IMG/VR virus record: IMGVR_UViG_3300018424_004126
Location: 1 to 33,160 of that record
Strand: one strand, 5' to 3'
From: a virus
DNA: 33,160 nucleotides
The translations under genes and the position numbers were made by a program. The notes beneath the pieces are model-generated. The model worked only from the letters and a program-made list of their open reading frames with translations. It was not told the DNA's origin and ran no database searches. Below are positions 1 to 7,675 of this stretch, one piece after another. Numbering within the stretch: the first letter of the stretch is position 1; each line of letters begins with the position of its first letter.

Positions 1-969
1 AACACCTTTTTGCTTTTCTTCATTTACATTTTCGTATTGAGATTGCATTTCTTCTGGTAGTGATGTAAAGCGAACTTTGCCGCATTCAGAACATACTGAT
101 TCGTTTGTTCTTTGTAGTGCTTTTTGAACACCTGGATGTTTTGATAAGCCCTTAGCAATTTTTTCGATAGTAGCAACAGCACCTGTCATATTGCCACCTT
201 TGTATCTTGGATCGTTTAAAACACCGTAAGCCATTTTAATTTCTTTGTCAGAAAATCCCATGTTATCATGCGATTCTTCTGTTCTGTCTCCATCAACATC
301 TGGAACATTGATTTCGTTTTCAAGATAGTGTTTAGCTTTGCTAATCATTGAAAGACTGTTAACAACCTTAGCCTGCCACCAGTGGGGGAAATCACTGTCC
401 GCAGGTAATTTTTCTAACATTGTAAACATCTCTTTAGCATAGGTAGCCATTTGATAAAGTTCTTTACGAATCATATTACGTTCATCATCTACATGACCGA
501 TAGGGGTTGTCTCGGTTGCAATTGACTCTTCTTTTTCATCGTCATCATCTTTTGATGGCTCAGGATCTTTTACTTTTGATAGGGTATCGTCTTTTTGTTG
601 CGTAGCCCATTTCATTAGTTTTAGAATTTTTTCTTTCGGTAGTTTAGTTTTCTTTTCAAGCTCTTCTATCGAAGATGCACCTCCTGCTTCACCGTACATA
701 GTAAGTTCACTACCTACTCTTGACATTACATTTGATAATGCATCGTCTTTGGTTGTAATTGCTTTGTCCATCAAGATTCTACCGATTCTTGATAGTTCAC
801 TACCGGCTGGATGTGTATAGATGGATTCGTCCATTGTTTTCCCCTTATGTTTTTCGTATCCGTATTTTTGTTCTTTCTTCTTATCTCGATGAGCACCCAT
901 AGCACCACTCTGACGAATGTCTTGCATAGTTTTCCAACTAGGGTCTCTACTCTTGATCGTCTTCGGCAT
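1..969 (-). CDS. Probable virion-associated protein, 3' end cut by window edge
   Basis: The frame is open from 981 down to base 1 with no stop, so the C-terminus is missing. Three in-frame starts are possible: 981, 969 (chosen; begins MPKTIKSRDPSW) and 834 (MDESIYTHPAGSE, which has the best ribosome site, AAGGGG, six bases upstream). From 969 there are 323 visible residues. The N-terminus is very basic (RDKKKEQK) and an acidic linker of Asp/Glu (KDDDDEKEE) lies in the middle. The next part is hydrophobic and helical (MATYAKEMFTMLEKL, HWWQAKVVNSL), and a CSECGK knuckle near the visible end could bind zinc. I recognise the general look of proteins from marine T4-like phages but cannot assign a function. 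It is the last visible gene of a minus-strand run of suspected virion genes and overlaps the nucleotidyltransferase gene by 23 bases. Confidence 0.75.
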   Translation of the reverse strand, partial: MPKTIKSRDPSWKTMQDIRQSGAMGAHRDKKKEQKYGYEKHKGKTMDESIYTHPAGSELSRIGRILMDKAITTKDDALSNVMSRVGSELTMYGEAGGASSIEELEKKTKLPKEKILKLMKWATQQKDDTLSKVKDPEPSKDDDDEKEESIATETTPIGHVDDERNMIRKELYQMATYAKEMFTMLEKLPADSDFPHWWQAKVVNSLSMISKAKHYLENEINVPDVDGDRTEESHDNMGFSDKEIKMAYGVLNDPRYKGGNMTGAVATIEKIAKGLSKHPGVQKALQRTNESVCSECGKVRFTSLPEEMQSQYENVNEEKQKGV

Positions 970-1579
970 CTGTTTTTTCATCTTGAAGTCCCATTCCTTT
1001 TCTAACTGCTAGAAAAAGTTCGTCTGCGTGTTCACCTGCACCTGTATGTTTTACAAAACTTTTTAAGTCGTTGTTTGCTGCATCTTCACGTGCTTGTGTT
1101 CCGCTAATTCCTTCTACACCTTCTGCGCCATCTTCTCTTTCACCACTTGAAACAAATTCCATTGTTTCAAATTTAAAAGGATGTGCAACAGGTCCTCTTT
1201 TACCTTCAGTCTTACCATTGTAATCTTTAATAAGATTTCTCATAGAATCTAATCTATCACTACCTGCAACAAATGTGATGTGATTGTATCCTTGATCATT
1301 TAAGTACTCACATACTTTGTCAATGGTGTTTAGATTTTTGTTATCTTCTATTTGATCAGCGTAGTTAGGATGTATCTTTCTAATAAAGTCAATTTTTGTG
1401 TCATAGTCTAACGGATTCTTTTTCCCGTCTTGGCTAACACTTGTAAAAATTTTCATTTCTCCACCTTGGTCAGCCATTGCATCAAAAACTTTTTTATGGC
1501 CAAGTGTAGGGGGATTGAATCTTCCGAAACAAAATGTAACGTGTCTATCTTGTGCTTCGAAGAGTTCTCTAATCTTCAT
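947..1579 (-). CDS. Nucleotidyltransferase with capsid-targeting-like N-terminus
   Basis: A 210-residue protein of the HxGH (cytidylyl/adenylyltransferase) superfamily, which transfers a nucleotide onto a phosphorylated or small substrate. Residues 19-28 are GRFNPPTLGH, the nucleotide-binding signature, and a distal ISGTQAR motif matches the ISxTxxR signature. The substrate cannot be told; NMN, phosphopantetheine and glycerol-phosphate are all used by relatives. ATG at 1579 was chosen because GAGGCG lies 4-5 bases upstream and it overlaps the previous stop by 11 bases; an in-frame ATG at 1618 would add 13 residues inside the upstream gene. The N-terminus MKIRELFE|A resembles a T4 capsid-targeting peptide ending in a prohead-protease site (LxE), which is unusual for an enzyme. 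Flanking genes look virion-related, so it may be packaged in the head; that part is inference. Confidence 0.85.
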   Translation of the reverse strand: MKIRELFEAQDRHVTFCFGRFNPPTLGHKKVFDAMADQGGEMKIFTSVSQDGKKNPLDYDTKIDFIRKIHPNYADQIEDNKNLNTIDKVCEYLNDQGYNHITFVAGSDRLDSMRNLIKDYNGKTEGKRGPVAHPFKFETMEFVSSGEREDGAEGVEGISGTQAREDAANNDLKSFVKHTGAGEHADELFLAVRKGMGLQDEKTDAEDDQE

Positions 1580-1904
1580 AATCGCCTCGTTTAATAAAAC
1601 TATCTTGCTCTGAGGCAATACGTCTCGCTAAAGCAATTATTTGTTCTTTTGGAAACTTTTGATCAGCGTCATCTACTTGAAATTTATTGCAGTACATTTC
1701 TTTACAAGCATTGACAGGCTTGATATAAATTTTATAAGCATCAGGGTGTCCTGGATAATTTTTATGTTTCTTTATGGCCGGAAACATTACATTACTAAGG
1801 ACTTGGTTATCATTGTCGATGAAGATTTTTAAATCTTCAACCCAATTGATATCTTCGTTATCGTCAGGTGCGCCTATAGGTGAGAATAATTCGTTGAGTT
1901 TCAT
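1569..1904 (-). CDS. Hypothetical protein, MKLNELF N-terminus
   Basis: A 111-residue acidic protein with no domain that I recognise. It begins MKLNELFSPIG, a short amphipathic helix like that of the next gene (MKIRELFEAQ), which suggests a shared sorting signal. The middle carries two Cys (NACKEMYC) and the C-terminal part (PKEQIIALARRIASEQ) is predicted helical. ATG at 1904 directly follows the stop of the upstream gene, with AGGAAG seven bases ahead, so translation is probably coupled. The gene lies between a suspected virion protein and a nucleotidyltransferase. A small structural or internal head protein is possible but unproven. Confidence 0.75.
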   Translation of the reverse strand: MKLNELFSPIGAPDDNEDINWVEDLKIFIDNDNQVLSNVMFPAIKKHKNYPGHPDAYKIYIKPVNACKEMYCNKFQVDDADQKFPKEQIIALARRIASEQDSFIKRGDYED

Positions 1905-2543
1905 TTACCACTTCCTGCATGACCAGTAACGAGCTTTTGTTCTCGGACCTGGGTTTGAACAATTATGTCTAGCTCTAAATGACTTTCTACGTGCCGGATT
2001 AGATTTTTTAATTCTCATATTAGGATCACCAAAGTTTACTTTCTTAATATTTTTTGTTTTCGGATCTCTAACGTATACTTTAAACTTCTTGACATCACCT
2101 TGCATAGGTTTGCCTAGTGGAACTTTACGACCTCTATATTCTGCTTCTTCTACAGGTACATCTTCGTGCCATGGTAGGAAACCGTAATAGTTATAAAACT
2201 CTTCACCTTCAAATGTTTGTTCATCGTTGATTTCTTCAAACTTTGACATCATTCTTCTTACAGCTTCTTCGTAGTCTTCTTGTGCTGCATCCATTGCATA
2301 TTCGTGATCTAATGCTCCTGGCTGGACAACTGCTGTTGCTAGTTCATCATCTAGTTTATTGTTACCATCGCCCTCTGCTTCACCTCTTAGTGATTTAGGG
2401 TCAACTTTTCCGTTAACTGCTGTATAATAAAGTGTGCCTTCGCCGGTTTCGCCATCATCTCCGGTGAATTCAAAGCCGTCAACTTCACCTTGATATGTGT
2501 CGACATCTTCGTATAATTTTAATTTGTCCAATAGATCACGCAT
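1905..2543 (-). CDS. Probable virion protein with basic Cys-containing C-terminus
   Basis: A 212-residue protein. It starts MRDLLDKLKLYE|DV, a helical N-terminus ending in an LxE site like T4 prohead-protease targets. The middle is strongly acidic (GDDGETGEG, VEEAEY). The last 60 residues switch to a basic module: KVYVRDPKTK, FGDPNMRIKK, PARRKSFRARHNC and KARYWSCRKW. From memory this module recurs at the C-terminus of proteins in marine T4-like phages; its function is unknown to me, and the charge suggests nucleic-acid or capsid contact. ATG at 2543 has AAAGGA eight bases upstream and a late-promoter core at 2573-2578. The acid-to-base split may mean that the targeting peptide is removed on maturation, an inference. 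Confidence 0.75.
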   Translation of the reverse strand: MRDLLDKLKLYEDVDTYQGEVDGFEFTGDDGETGEGTLYYTAVNGKVDPKSLRGEAEGDGNNKLDDELATAVVQPGALDHEYAMDAAQEDYEEAVRRMMSKFEEINDEQTFEGEEFYNYYGFLPWHEDVPVEEAEYRGRKVPLGKPMQGDVKKFKVYVRDPKTKNIKKVNFGDPNMRIKKSNPARRKSFRARHNCSNPGPRTKARYWSCRKW

Positions 2544-2572
2544 CGTATAATTCCTTTGATAGATTTATACAG

Positions 2573-2578
2573 TATTTA
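2573..2578 (-). promoter_or_regulatory. T4-type late promoter core (CTAAATAC)
   Basis: On the minus strand the sequence reads CTAAATACTG, matching the T4 late consensus TATAAATA at six of eight positions. A second AT-rich box, TATAAATC, follows seven bases downstream. The start codon of the 212-residue virion-like gene is 30 bases away with a normal ribosome site between, so a short leader is predicted. Confidence 0.55.
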
Positions 2579-2593
2579 GCGTAAAACGCAAGA

Positions 2594-2953
2594 TTAATAA
2601 TTATAAAGGATACGTGTAATAGTGCCGTTTTGTAGGTTGTATGCAGCTCTAACCCACACAAACTTGCCAGTAAATGTAACTGCTTTGGAATTTGTTAAGA
2701 AAATAGTACTATCGTAACCTAAACCTACTTCAGTATCTTCTATATCGATCCAGTCTGAATCTCCTGGTTCTTGTGCTAAAGTACCTTGTATTTTCATAGA
2801 ACCTATAAAATCTGCGGTTTGATACACTGCTGTGTGTACTCCATTACCATTTTTATAGTATCCTGCACCTTTTTGTTTTGTGCCGTACGAATATGTGGAA
2901 TCTGTTGATTCCGTAGTAATATTTTCTAACAATGTGATGTTTTCTGTGGACAT
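2594..2953 (-). CDS. Hypothetical small beta-rich protein, possibly virion
   Basis: A 119-residue protein rich in Gly, Thr, Ser and Tyr with alternating hydrophobics, which suggests an all-beta fold. Segments such as GAGYYKNGNGVHTAVYQ and FVWVRAAYNLQNGTITRI look like strands of a small decoration or tail protein. I do not recognise a family. The start at 2953 has no Shine-Dalgarno sequence, but a late-promoter core (ATAAATA) ends only four bases upstream, overlapping the stop codon of the preceding gene; the mRNA may be leaderless. The gene sits between the 221-residue hypothetical gene and the acidic/basic virion-like gene. Confidence 0.7.
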   Translation of the reverse strand: MSTENITLLENITTESTDSTYSYGTKQKGAGYYKNGNGVHTAVYQTADFIGSMKIQGTLAQEPGDSDWIDIEDTEVGLGYDSTIFLTNSKAVTFTGKFVWVRAAYNLQNGTITRILYNY

Positions 2954-2957
2954 ACTG

Positions 2958-2963
2958 TATTTA
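2958..2963 (-). promoter_or_regulatory. T4-type late promoter core, 4 bases before ATG
   Basis: The minus strand reads CATAAATACAGTATG. The TAAATA core ends four bases before the ATG at 2953 and shares its TAA with the stop codon of the upstream gene. T4 late transcription starts about six bases after this core, so the mRNA would begin at or next to ATG. Confidence 0.55.
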
Positions 2964-3626
2964 TGTAATTACAACATAACGATGTACTGCACCAATAAGC
3001 TCAGGAGACCTTAATTTAAGCATTAGTAAAGTTTTATCGTTATCAACTAATATATACCTTCTATCCCAGTTCTGTGATGTTCTTCTAATCCACTTTACAA
3101 TGCTAGGACTGATTGAAGTATGTTCAGTTTGCTTTTCGTACCAATCTGCAATACTATGCCTATCATATTTTAACTTATGAGGTAAAAGGTATACTTTATA
3201 TTCGTACTTTTCGTGTGGTAGTTTTTTTACAAAAATCTTCTTATGACTATCTAGTAATTCATCTTCTAATCCTGCAGGTGGTTCCCATCTTCTAATTACA
3301 TTACTTTCAAACTCTTTTAAGAATTCACGATATATAGTATCTTCATTAGTATAGATATCCACCCAGTCACCTTCAACTCGAATACGCATAGAGTCTTTGT
3401 AAGACTCTAGCATAAACGAAAGTTTTAGAAGATTTTCTTTATTACTATCAACTTTATCACTTAGACGTTCGCTACCGAATTGACTTTTAAAAGGTAGATT
3501 ACCGCTGTTTTTAAATTGATCAAACTTATAATGCCTAAGAGCAAATGCTCCTAGCATTTCTAAGTTAATTTTATAAATGTACTGATTATAAAATTTCTGT
3601 TTTGTTTTCTTCGGTGTCGGTAGCAT
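2961..3626 (-). CDS. Hypothetical protein
   Basis: A 221-residue basic protein, rich in Lys, Arg, Tyr and Trp, with no family I recognise. Features seen are a basic N-terminus (PTPKKTKQKFYNQYIYKI), a central GDWVDIYTNED stretch, a repeated aromatic pattern (WVDIY, WEPPAG, WYEKQ) and a C-terminus ending LIGAVHRYVVIT. No Cys clusters, no membrane segment. ATG at 3626 lies inside the end of clpA, a 41-base overlap, and has AGGA six bases upstream; an internal ATG at 3557 would shorten it by 23 residues. Being the next gene after dnaJ-def-clpA, it might be an adaptor or substrate of that system, but position is the only argument. Confidence 0.65.
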   Translation of the reverse strand: MLPTPKKTKQKFYNQYIYKINLEMLGAFALRHYKFDQFKNSGNLPFKSQFGSERLSDKVDSNKENLLKLSFMLESYKDSMRIRVEGDWVDIYTNEDTIYREFLKEFESNVIRRWEPPAGLEDELLDSHKKIFVKKLPHEKYEYKVYLLPHKLKYDRHSIADWYEKQTEHTSISPSIVKWIRRTSQNWDRRYILVDNDKTLLMLKLRSPELIGAVHRYVVIT

Positions 3627-5940
3627 TTTGTTCCTGCTTCAGCTTTGCTTTTAATGCTTTTCTTTCTGCTTTTGTAAGTGGCTTAGGCATTGGAGTAATT
3701 TCAAATGCTGGTTCATTCTCAACAATAGAAATTGTAACTTTACCACCATCGATCAAATCTCCGAACAATACTCTTTTACTTAATGGAGTTTTAATTTTAT
3801 TATCAATAACTCGACCTAATGGTCTTGCTCCAAGTTTAGGACTATAACCTTTATCAGCTAACCATTCAACTGCACTATCATCAGGTTGAATTAGAATGTT
3901 TTTATCTTTAAGTTGTGAATTTAGTTCTGCTATAAACTTATGAACAATACTACATACTACTTCTTTAGATAGTTTACCAAACTTAATAGTTGCATCTAAA
4001 CGATTTCGAAATTCTGGAGCAAAGAATTTTTTAACAGCTTTGTCATCTTCACCATCTTTTTCTAAATCGTCAAAGCCAATATTATTTCTTTCATTGTCGG
4101 CAGCACCTAAGTTACTTGTCATAATAAGAATAGTATTACGTCCGTCTGCTTGTTTACCGTTAGATCCTGTTACAAATCCGTTATCCATAAACTGTAAAAG
4201 AATATTTGATACATCTGGGTGTGCTTTTTCAATCTCATCTAACAGCAATATACAGTTAGGTGTTTCTTGAAGTTTAGTAATTAACTGTCCTGCGTTTTCG
4301 TCATAACCTACATATCCTGGAGGCGCACCAATCAAACGTGCTACTGAATGTTTCTCTTGATATTCACTCATATCAAAACGTACAAGAGTCATACCCATTT
4401 TTTCCGCTAGTTGTTTAGCAGTTTCAGTTTTACCACATCCTGTTGGTCCTAGGAACAAGAATGATCCTACAGGTTTGTTAGGAGTTTTTAATCCTGCCTG
4501 TGCTACAAAGATTTTGTCAAGTAAAACATCTACAGCATTGTCTTGACCAAATACTGACTGTTTCATAGATTGTTCTAATCCAGAAAGATTCTTGCTTTCC
4601 TTTTGTGCAACAGTTTCCAATGGCATATTGATCATCTTACTTAATTCATAAGTAATCTGCTCGATATCAACAATTTGTTGTACATCTTCTTCTAACGGAT
4701 CGTCATTAAGTTTATACCTAGCAGAAGCACAATCGATAATATCAATCGCCTTGTCAGGCAGTTTTTTATCAGCCATATACTTAACTGAAAGTTTCACTGC
4801 CTGTACAATAGCTTCCTCGGTAATAGCAACGTTATGGTGTTTCTCGTAATATCTTTTAAGGCCTTTAATAATTTTAATAGTTAATTCTTCAGTAGGTTCG
4901 TCAATAGTTACACGCTGGAATCGACGCATTAAAGCACGATCCTTTTCAAAGTACTTGCGATATTCTTCCCAAGTAGTTGAAGCAATAACTTTTAAGTTGC
5001 CTTTACTTAGAGCAGGCTTCAACATATTTGCAAGATCGTTTGAACCTTGACTTGCTGACCCTGCACCACTCATCATATGAGCTTCGTCTATGAAAAGAAT
5101 AACCTTTCCTTTTCTTTCAATAGCAGTTAGAACTGCTTTAATTCTTTCTTCAAAGTCACCTCTGTATTTTGACCCTGCAACTAGAGAACCTATATCTAAA
5201 CTATAAACAATATGGTCTTGAATAAACTTAGGTACTTTTTTCTCAAAAATTCTTTTTGCTAATCCTTCTGCAATAGCAGTTTTACCTACACCTGGATCAC
5301 CTACCATTAGTACATTTGATTTGCTACGTCTAGCCAGTGTTAAGATAATGTTTTCAAGTTCTTCATCTCTTCCAATAACTGGATCAATAACTTTTTGTTT
5401 TGCTCGTAATGATAAATTTGTACAAAATTGTGAAATAATTTTTTCTAATTGATCCTTTGTAAGTGCCACTTCGTTTTCGTCCATTCCTAGTTCATCATCT
5501 GCAAATATAAATTGTTGGAAATGTTCTACAAATTTTTCTTTAATAATACCGCCTTTGGTTAGGAAATAGAAGGCAAAACTATTCTTTTCTGAAAGTACAC
5601 TAATAATAACATCAGCTACTTCCATTTGATTTCTACCACTAAACAATACTTGTGTAAAACAGCGATTTAAAACACGTTCTACAGCATTGGTTTTTTTAGG
5701 TATAACATTAGTTTCACCTTCAACTTTAATATCATTTAAATTGTTTTTTAAATAATGTTCTAGGTTACTTCTAATAAATTCAACATCTGCTCCGTATGCT
5801 TTTAAGCCATCACTTGCAGCTTCATCAGAAAAGATGGAATATACTAGATGCTCAACAGTAATAAATCTATGTTCAAACTGTTTTGCAATAGTAATTGATT
5901 TATCGAAAATGTTTTGTAAGTTCTTACTTGGCTCTATCAT
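3586..5940 (-). CDS. clpA: ClpA-like AAA+ unfoldase (Hsp100)
   Basis: A 784-residue homologue of ClpA, the ATP-driven unfoldase that feeds proteins into the ClpP peptidase. The order is complete: an N-domain of about 145 residues with the ClpA-type VEHLVYSIFSDE repeat, a first AAA+ module with Walker A GDPGVGKT (214-221) and Walker B ILFIDEA, and a second with GPTGCGKT (498-505) and ILLLDEIE (564-571). There is no long ClpB-type coiled-coil middle domain. Residues 621-623 are IGF, at the position of the ClpP-docking IGL/IGF loop, followed by the expected FAPEFRNRLD. No clpP gene is seen in the window, so it probably docks on host ClpP. The C-terminus carries an extra basic tail (KAERKALKAKLKQEQ) beyond usual ClpA. 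The start overlaps peptide deformylase by 17 bases, in one operon with dnaJ. Confidence 0.95.
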   Translation of the reverse strand: MIEPSKNLQNIFDKSITIAKQFEHRFITVEHLVYSIFSDEAASDGLKAYGADVEFIRSNLEHYLKNNLNDIKVEGETNVIPKKTNAVERVLNRCFTQVLFSGRNQMEVADVIISVLSEKNSFAFYFLTKGGIIKEKFVEHFQQFIFADDELGMDENEVALTKDQLEKIISQFCTNLSLRAKQKVIDPVIGRDEELENIILTLARRSKSNVLMVGDPGVGKTAIAEGLAKRIFEKKVPKFIQDHIVYSLDIGSLVAGSKYRGDFEERIKAVLTAIERKGKVILFIDEAHMMSGAGSASQGSNDLANMLKPALSKGNLKVIASTTWEEYRKYFEKDRALMRRFQRVTIDEPTEELTIKIIKGLKRYYEKHHNVAITEEAIVQAVKLSVKYMADKKLPDKAIDIIDCASARYKLNDDPLEEDVQQIVDIEQITYELSKMINMPLETVAQKESKNLSGLEQSMKQSVFGQDNAVDVLLDKIFVAQAGLKTPNKPVGSFLFLGPTGCGKTETAKQLAEKMGMTLVRFDMSEYQEKHSVARLIGAPPGYVGYDENAGQLITKLQETPNCILLLDEIEKAHPDVSNILLQFMDNGFVTGSNGKQADGRNTILIMTSNLGAADNERNNIGFDDLEKDGEDDKAVKKFFAPEFRNRLDATIKFGKLSKEVVCSIVHKFIAELNSQLKDKNILIQPDDSAVEWLADKGYSPKLGARPLGRVIDNKIKTPLSKRVLFGDLIDGGKVTISIVENEPAFEITPMPKPLTKAERKALKAKLKQEQNATDTEENKTEIL

Positions 5941-6457
5941 TTTTTAATCTTTTCCTTAATTTTTTAACTGCTAAATCTAGCTTTAACTTACTTACTCTGT
6001 TTGTAAAACAAACGCCGTTAATGTGATCAAACTCATGTTGGAAACACTTTGCAAGATAGCCTTCAATCTTGCCTTCTTTAGTTTCGCCTTTTGAATTTTG
6101 CCACTGAGCTACTATCCAAGCAGGACGCGAAACTTTTAAGAACAATCCTGGGAAACTTAAACAGCCTTCTAAGTCTAAAACTTTTTCAGTGCTGGCTTCA
6201 ATAATTGCAGGATTAAAAACAGCGAATGGTTTTGGAAAATTTGGAACAGTGGTTGAGCCCATTACAAATACTCTTTTCTTTAAGTCTATTTGATTTGCTG
6301 CCAACCCTATTCCTCTGTGCTCTATCATGAAATTGCACATATCCCATTCTAGTTTTTCTGGATCATATTTTTCGTTTGAAAAATCCCATACTTCGCTGTT
6401 TTGATCAAGTGCTTCATGCAAGCCTAACTTGTAGTCTATGTCTAATTTATATTCCAT
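5924..6457 (-). CDS. def: Peptide deformylase
   Basis: A 177-residue peptide deformylase, the metalloenzyme that removes the formyl group from nascent N-terminal Met at the ribosome exit. All three signatures are intact: GIGLAANQ (49-56), EGCLS (97-101, Cys a metal ligand) and QHEFDH (140-145, two His ligands and the catalytic Glu). Marine phages are known to carry deformylases, often shorter than the bacterial enzyme; this one is of bacterial length and has a longer N-terminal part (about 40 residues before motif 1). ATG at 6457 overlaps the dnaJ end by 11 bases and its own end overlaps clpA. In this operon it likely speeds maturation of phage-era proteins. Confidence 0.95.
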   Translation of the reverse strand: MEYKLDIDYKLGLHEALDQNSEVWDFSNEKYDPEKLEWDMCNFMIEHRGIGLAANQIDLKKRVFVMGSTTVPNFPKPFAVFNPAIIEASTEKVLDLEGCLSFPGLFLKVSRPAWIVAQWQNSKGETKEGKIEGYLAKCFQHEFDHINGVCFTNRVSKLKLDLAVKKLRKRLKNDRAK

Positions 6458-7277
6458 ATCTTATTTTTCTTATTTCCTCAAGTTGCTGTGGACTAAGGTC
6501 TTTAGGTATTAATGCTTTAATTTTAACATATAAATTACCTCGTTGCCTTGTTCTACTATTTGGCAAACCTTCTCCTTTACAACTTAGTACCGTATCAGGT
6601 TGTGTACCTGAAGGTATGTTAATTTCTAATGATTTACCATCAAGTGTCCTAATAGAAGTTTTACTTCCTAACATAAGATTAAACACATCAATTGCAGTTT
6701 CGAATTGAATGTTATCACCTATGCGTTTAAACACTGGATGATTTCTAACACGTACTTGTATTATAAGGTCACCAGGCCTGATTTGTCTATAGGAATCATC
6801 ACCCATTCCTTGATATCGGACAGATTGTCCATGTTCAACACCTGGAGGAATATCAATAGTTACGACTTTAGTTCTACCATTGGCTAATTGTATTTCAATA
6901 CCAATTGTTTTACCTTGTAGTACATCTTCGAGAGAAATGTCTACAGCAATATTGATGTTATTATTTCTTTGTCTATTCTGAAAACCGAAACCGAACTGTC
7001 TAAAAAGATCTCCCATACCGAACGGATCTTGATCAAAGTCGTATTGAAAATCACCACTTCGGTATTGACGCTGTCTTGGATCTACTGATCCAAACTGGTC
7101 ATACATTTTTCTTGTTTCAGGATTTTTTAAAGCTTCGTATGCTTCGGTAACATTTTTAAATGAGGTTTCATCACCACCACGATCAGGATGATGCTTCATC
7201 GCCATTTTGCGATATGCATCTTTTATTTCTGAATCAGAAGCATTTCTGTTTATACCTAATGTAGCGTAATAGTCCAT
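6447..7277 (-). CDS. dnaJ: DnaJ/CbpA-type Hsp40 co-chaperone
   Basis: A 276-residue J-protein that would stimulate host DnaK (no dnaK or grpE is seen here). The J-domain covers residues 1-67 with the essential HPD at 30-32. A Gly/Phe-rich linker follows (DPFGMGDLFRQFGFGF), then two substrate-binding C-terminal beta domains with PGVEHGQSVRYQGMG and PSGTQPDTVL. No CxxCxGxG repeats are present, so it is a type II (CbpA-like) protein. ATG at 7277 lies immediately after a 13-bp hairpin whose loop holds AAGGAGG, which suggests translational control. It is the first gene of a dnaJ-def-clpA operon, a protein-quality set. Confidence 0.95.
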   Translation of the reverse strand: MDYYATLGINRNASDSEIKDAYRKMAMKHHPDRGGDETSFKNVTEAYEALKNPETRKMYDQFGSVDPRQRQYRSGDFQYDFDQDPFGMGDLFRQFGFGFQNRQRNNNINIAVDISLEDVLQGKTIGIEIQLANGRTKVVTIDIPPGVEHGQSVRYQGMGDDSYRQIRPGDLIIQVRVRNHPVFKRIGDNIQFETAIDVFNLMLGSKTSIRTLDGKSLEINIPSGTQPDTVLSCKGEGLPNSRTRQRGNLYVKIKALIPKDLSPQQLEEIRKIRYGI

Positions 7278-7315
7278 AATAATAAAGGATCCTCCTTAAG
7301 CAATCCTTTATTATT
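7278..7315 (-). promoter_or_regulatory. 13-bp RBS hairpin with embedded late promoter, dnaJ leader
   Basis: Bases 7278-7290 and 7303-7315 are perfect inverted repeats (AATAATAAAGGAT), with a 12-base loop. On the minus strand the loop contains the strong Shine-Dalgarno AAGGAGG and the right arm abuts the dnaJ ATG at 7277, so the stem occupies the whole SD-to-ATG spacer. A late-promoter core TTAAATA (7312-7317) overlaps the left arm; its predicted start at about 7306 would yield an mRNA keeping only four of the 13 pairs. This resembles T4 e and soc, where read-through mRNA is blocked and late mRNA is open. No U-run follows, so a terminator is unlikely. Confidence 0.75.
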
Positions 7316-7317
7316 TA
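7312..7317 (-). promoter_or_regulatory. T4-type late promoter core inside dnaJ hairpin
   Basis: The minus strand reads GGTTAAATAATAAAGG; TAAATA runs from 7317 to 7312. With the T4 spacing the transcript would start near 7306, inside the left arm of the hairpin described above. Confidence 0.5.
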
Positions 7318-7345
7318 ACCTAGATGTTAAGGGGATAAAAAATTT

Positions 7346-7675
7346 TTATTTGTCAATTTTCTTGCTGGATCCAGTATATAAACCAAACCAAGCCGCACCA
7401 GCACCTACAACGATACTGACCAAACCTGATTGCTCCATGGTCGGATTTGGAAGAGCCATATACCAAACTACAACTTTGTATAATAATATAATATAGGTTG
7501 TAATGAATACCCTTGGAAAGATTCTCCAACTATCCACGGCTCTTGCTAGATGAATTAATCTAGCGTATGGGTTAGGGCCTAAATCTTTAACTGAAGTATC
7601 TACTTCTAATTCGACACTTACTTTTTTAGATGCAGAATCTTTATCTGCAGGCACTACAATTTTATCGTCTGCCAT
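7346..7675 (-). CDS. Small membrane protein, candidate holin
   Basis: A 109-residue protein with a charged N-terminal half (DKDSASKKVSVELEVD) and two likely membrane segments: FITTYIILLYKVVVWYMAL and GLVSIVVGAGAAWFGLYTG. It ends in a short basic tail (SSKKIDK). Size, topology and position, downstream of endolysin and spanins, suit a holin, which would form the inner-membrane pore that releases the endolysin. No family-specific motif proves this. ATG at 7675 shares TAATG with the stop of the Cys-rich gene and has AAGGAG nine bases upstream. It is the last gene before the dnaJ leader hairpin. The 94-residue membrane protein upstream is the competing holin candidate. Confidence 0.7.
   Translation of the reverse strand: MADDKIVVPADKDSASKKVSVELEVDTSVKDLGPNPYARLIHLARAVDSWRIFPRVFITTYIILLYKVVVWYMALPNPTMEQSGLVSIVVGAGAAWFGLYTGSSKKIDK

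Noticed and set aside
1711-1740. Plus-strand TTGACA followed after 16 bases by TATAAG, antisense promoter
   Set aside because: Lies inside a minus-strand gene with no plus-strand gene to serve; expected by chance in AT-rich DNA.
7278-7315. Hairpin read as a rho-independent terminator
   Set aside because: No U-run follows the stem on either strand, and on the minus strand a start codon follows directly.
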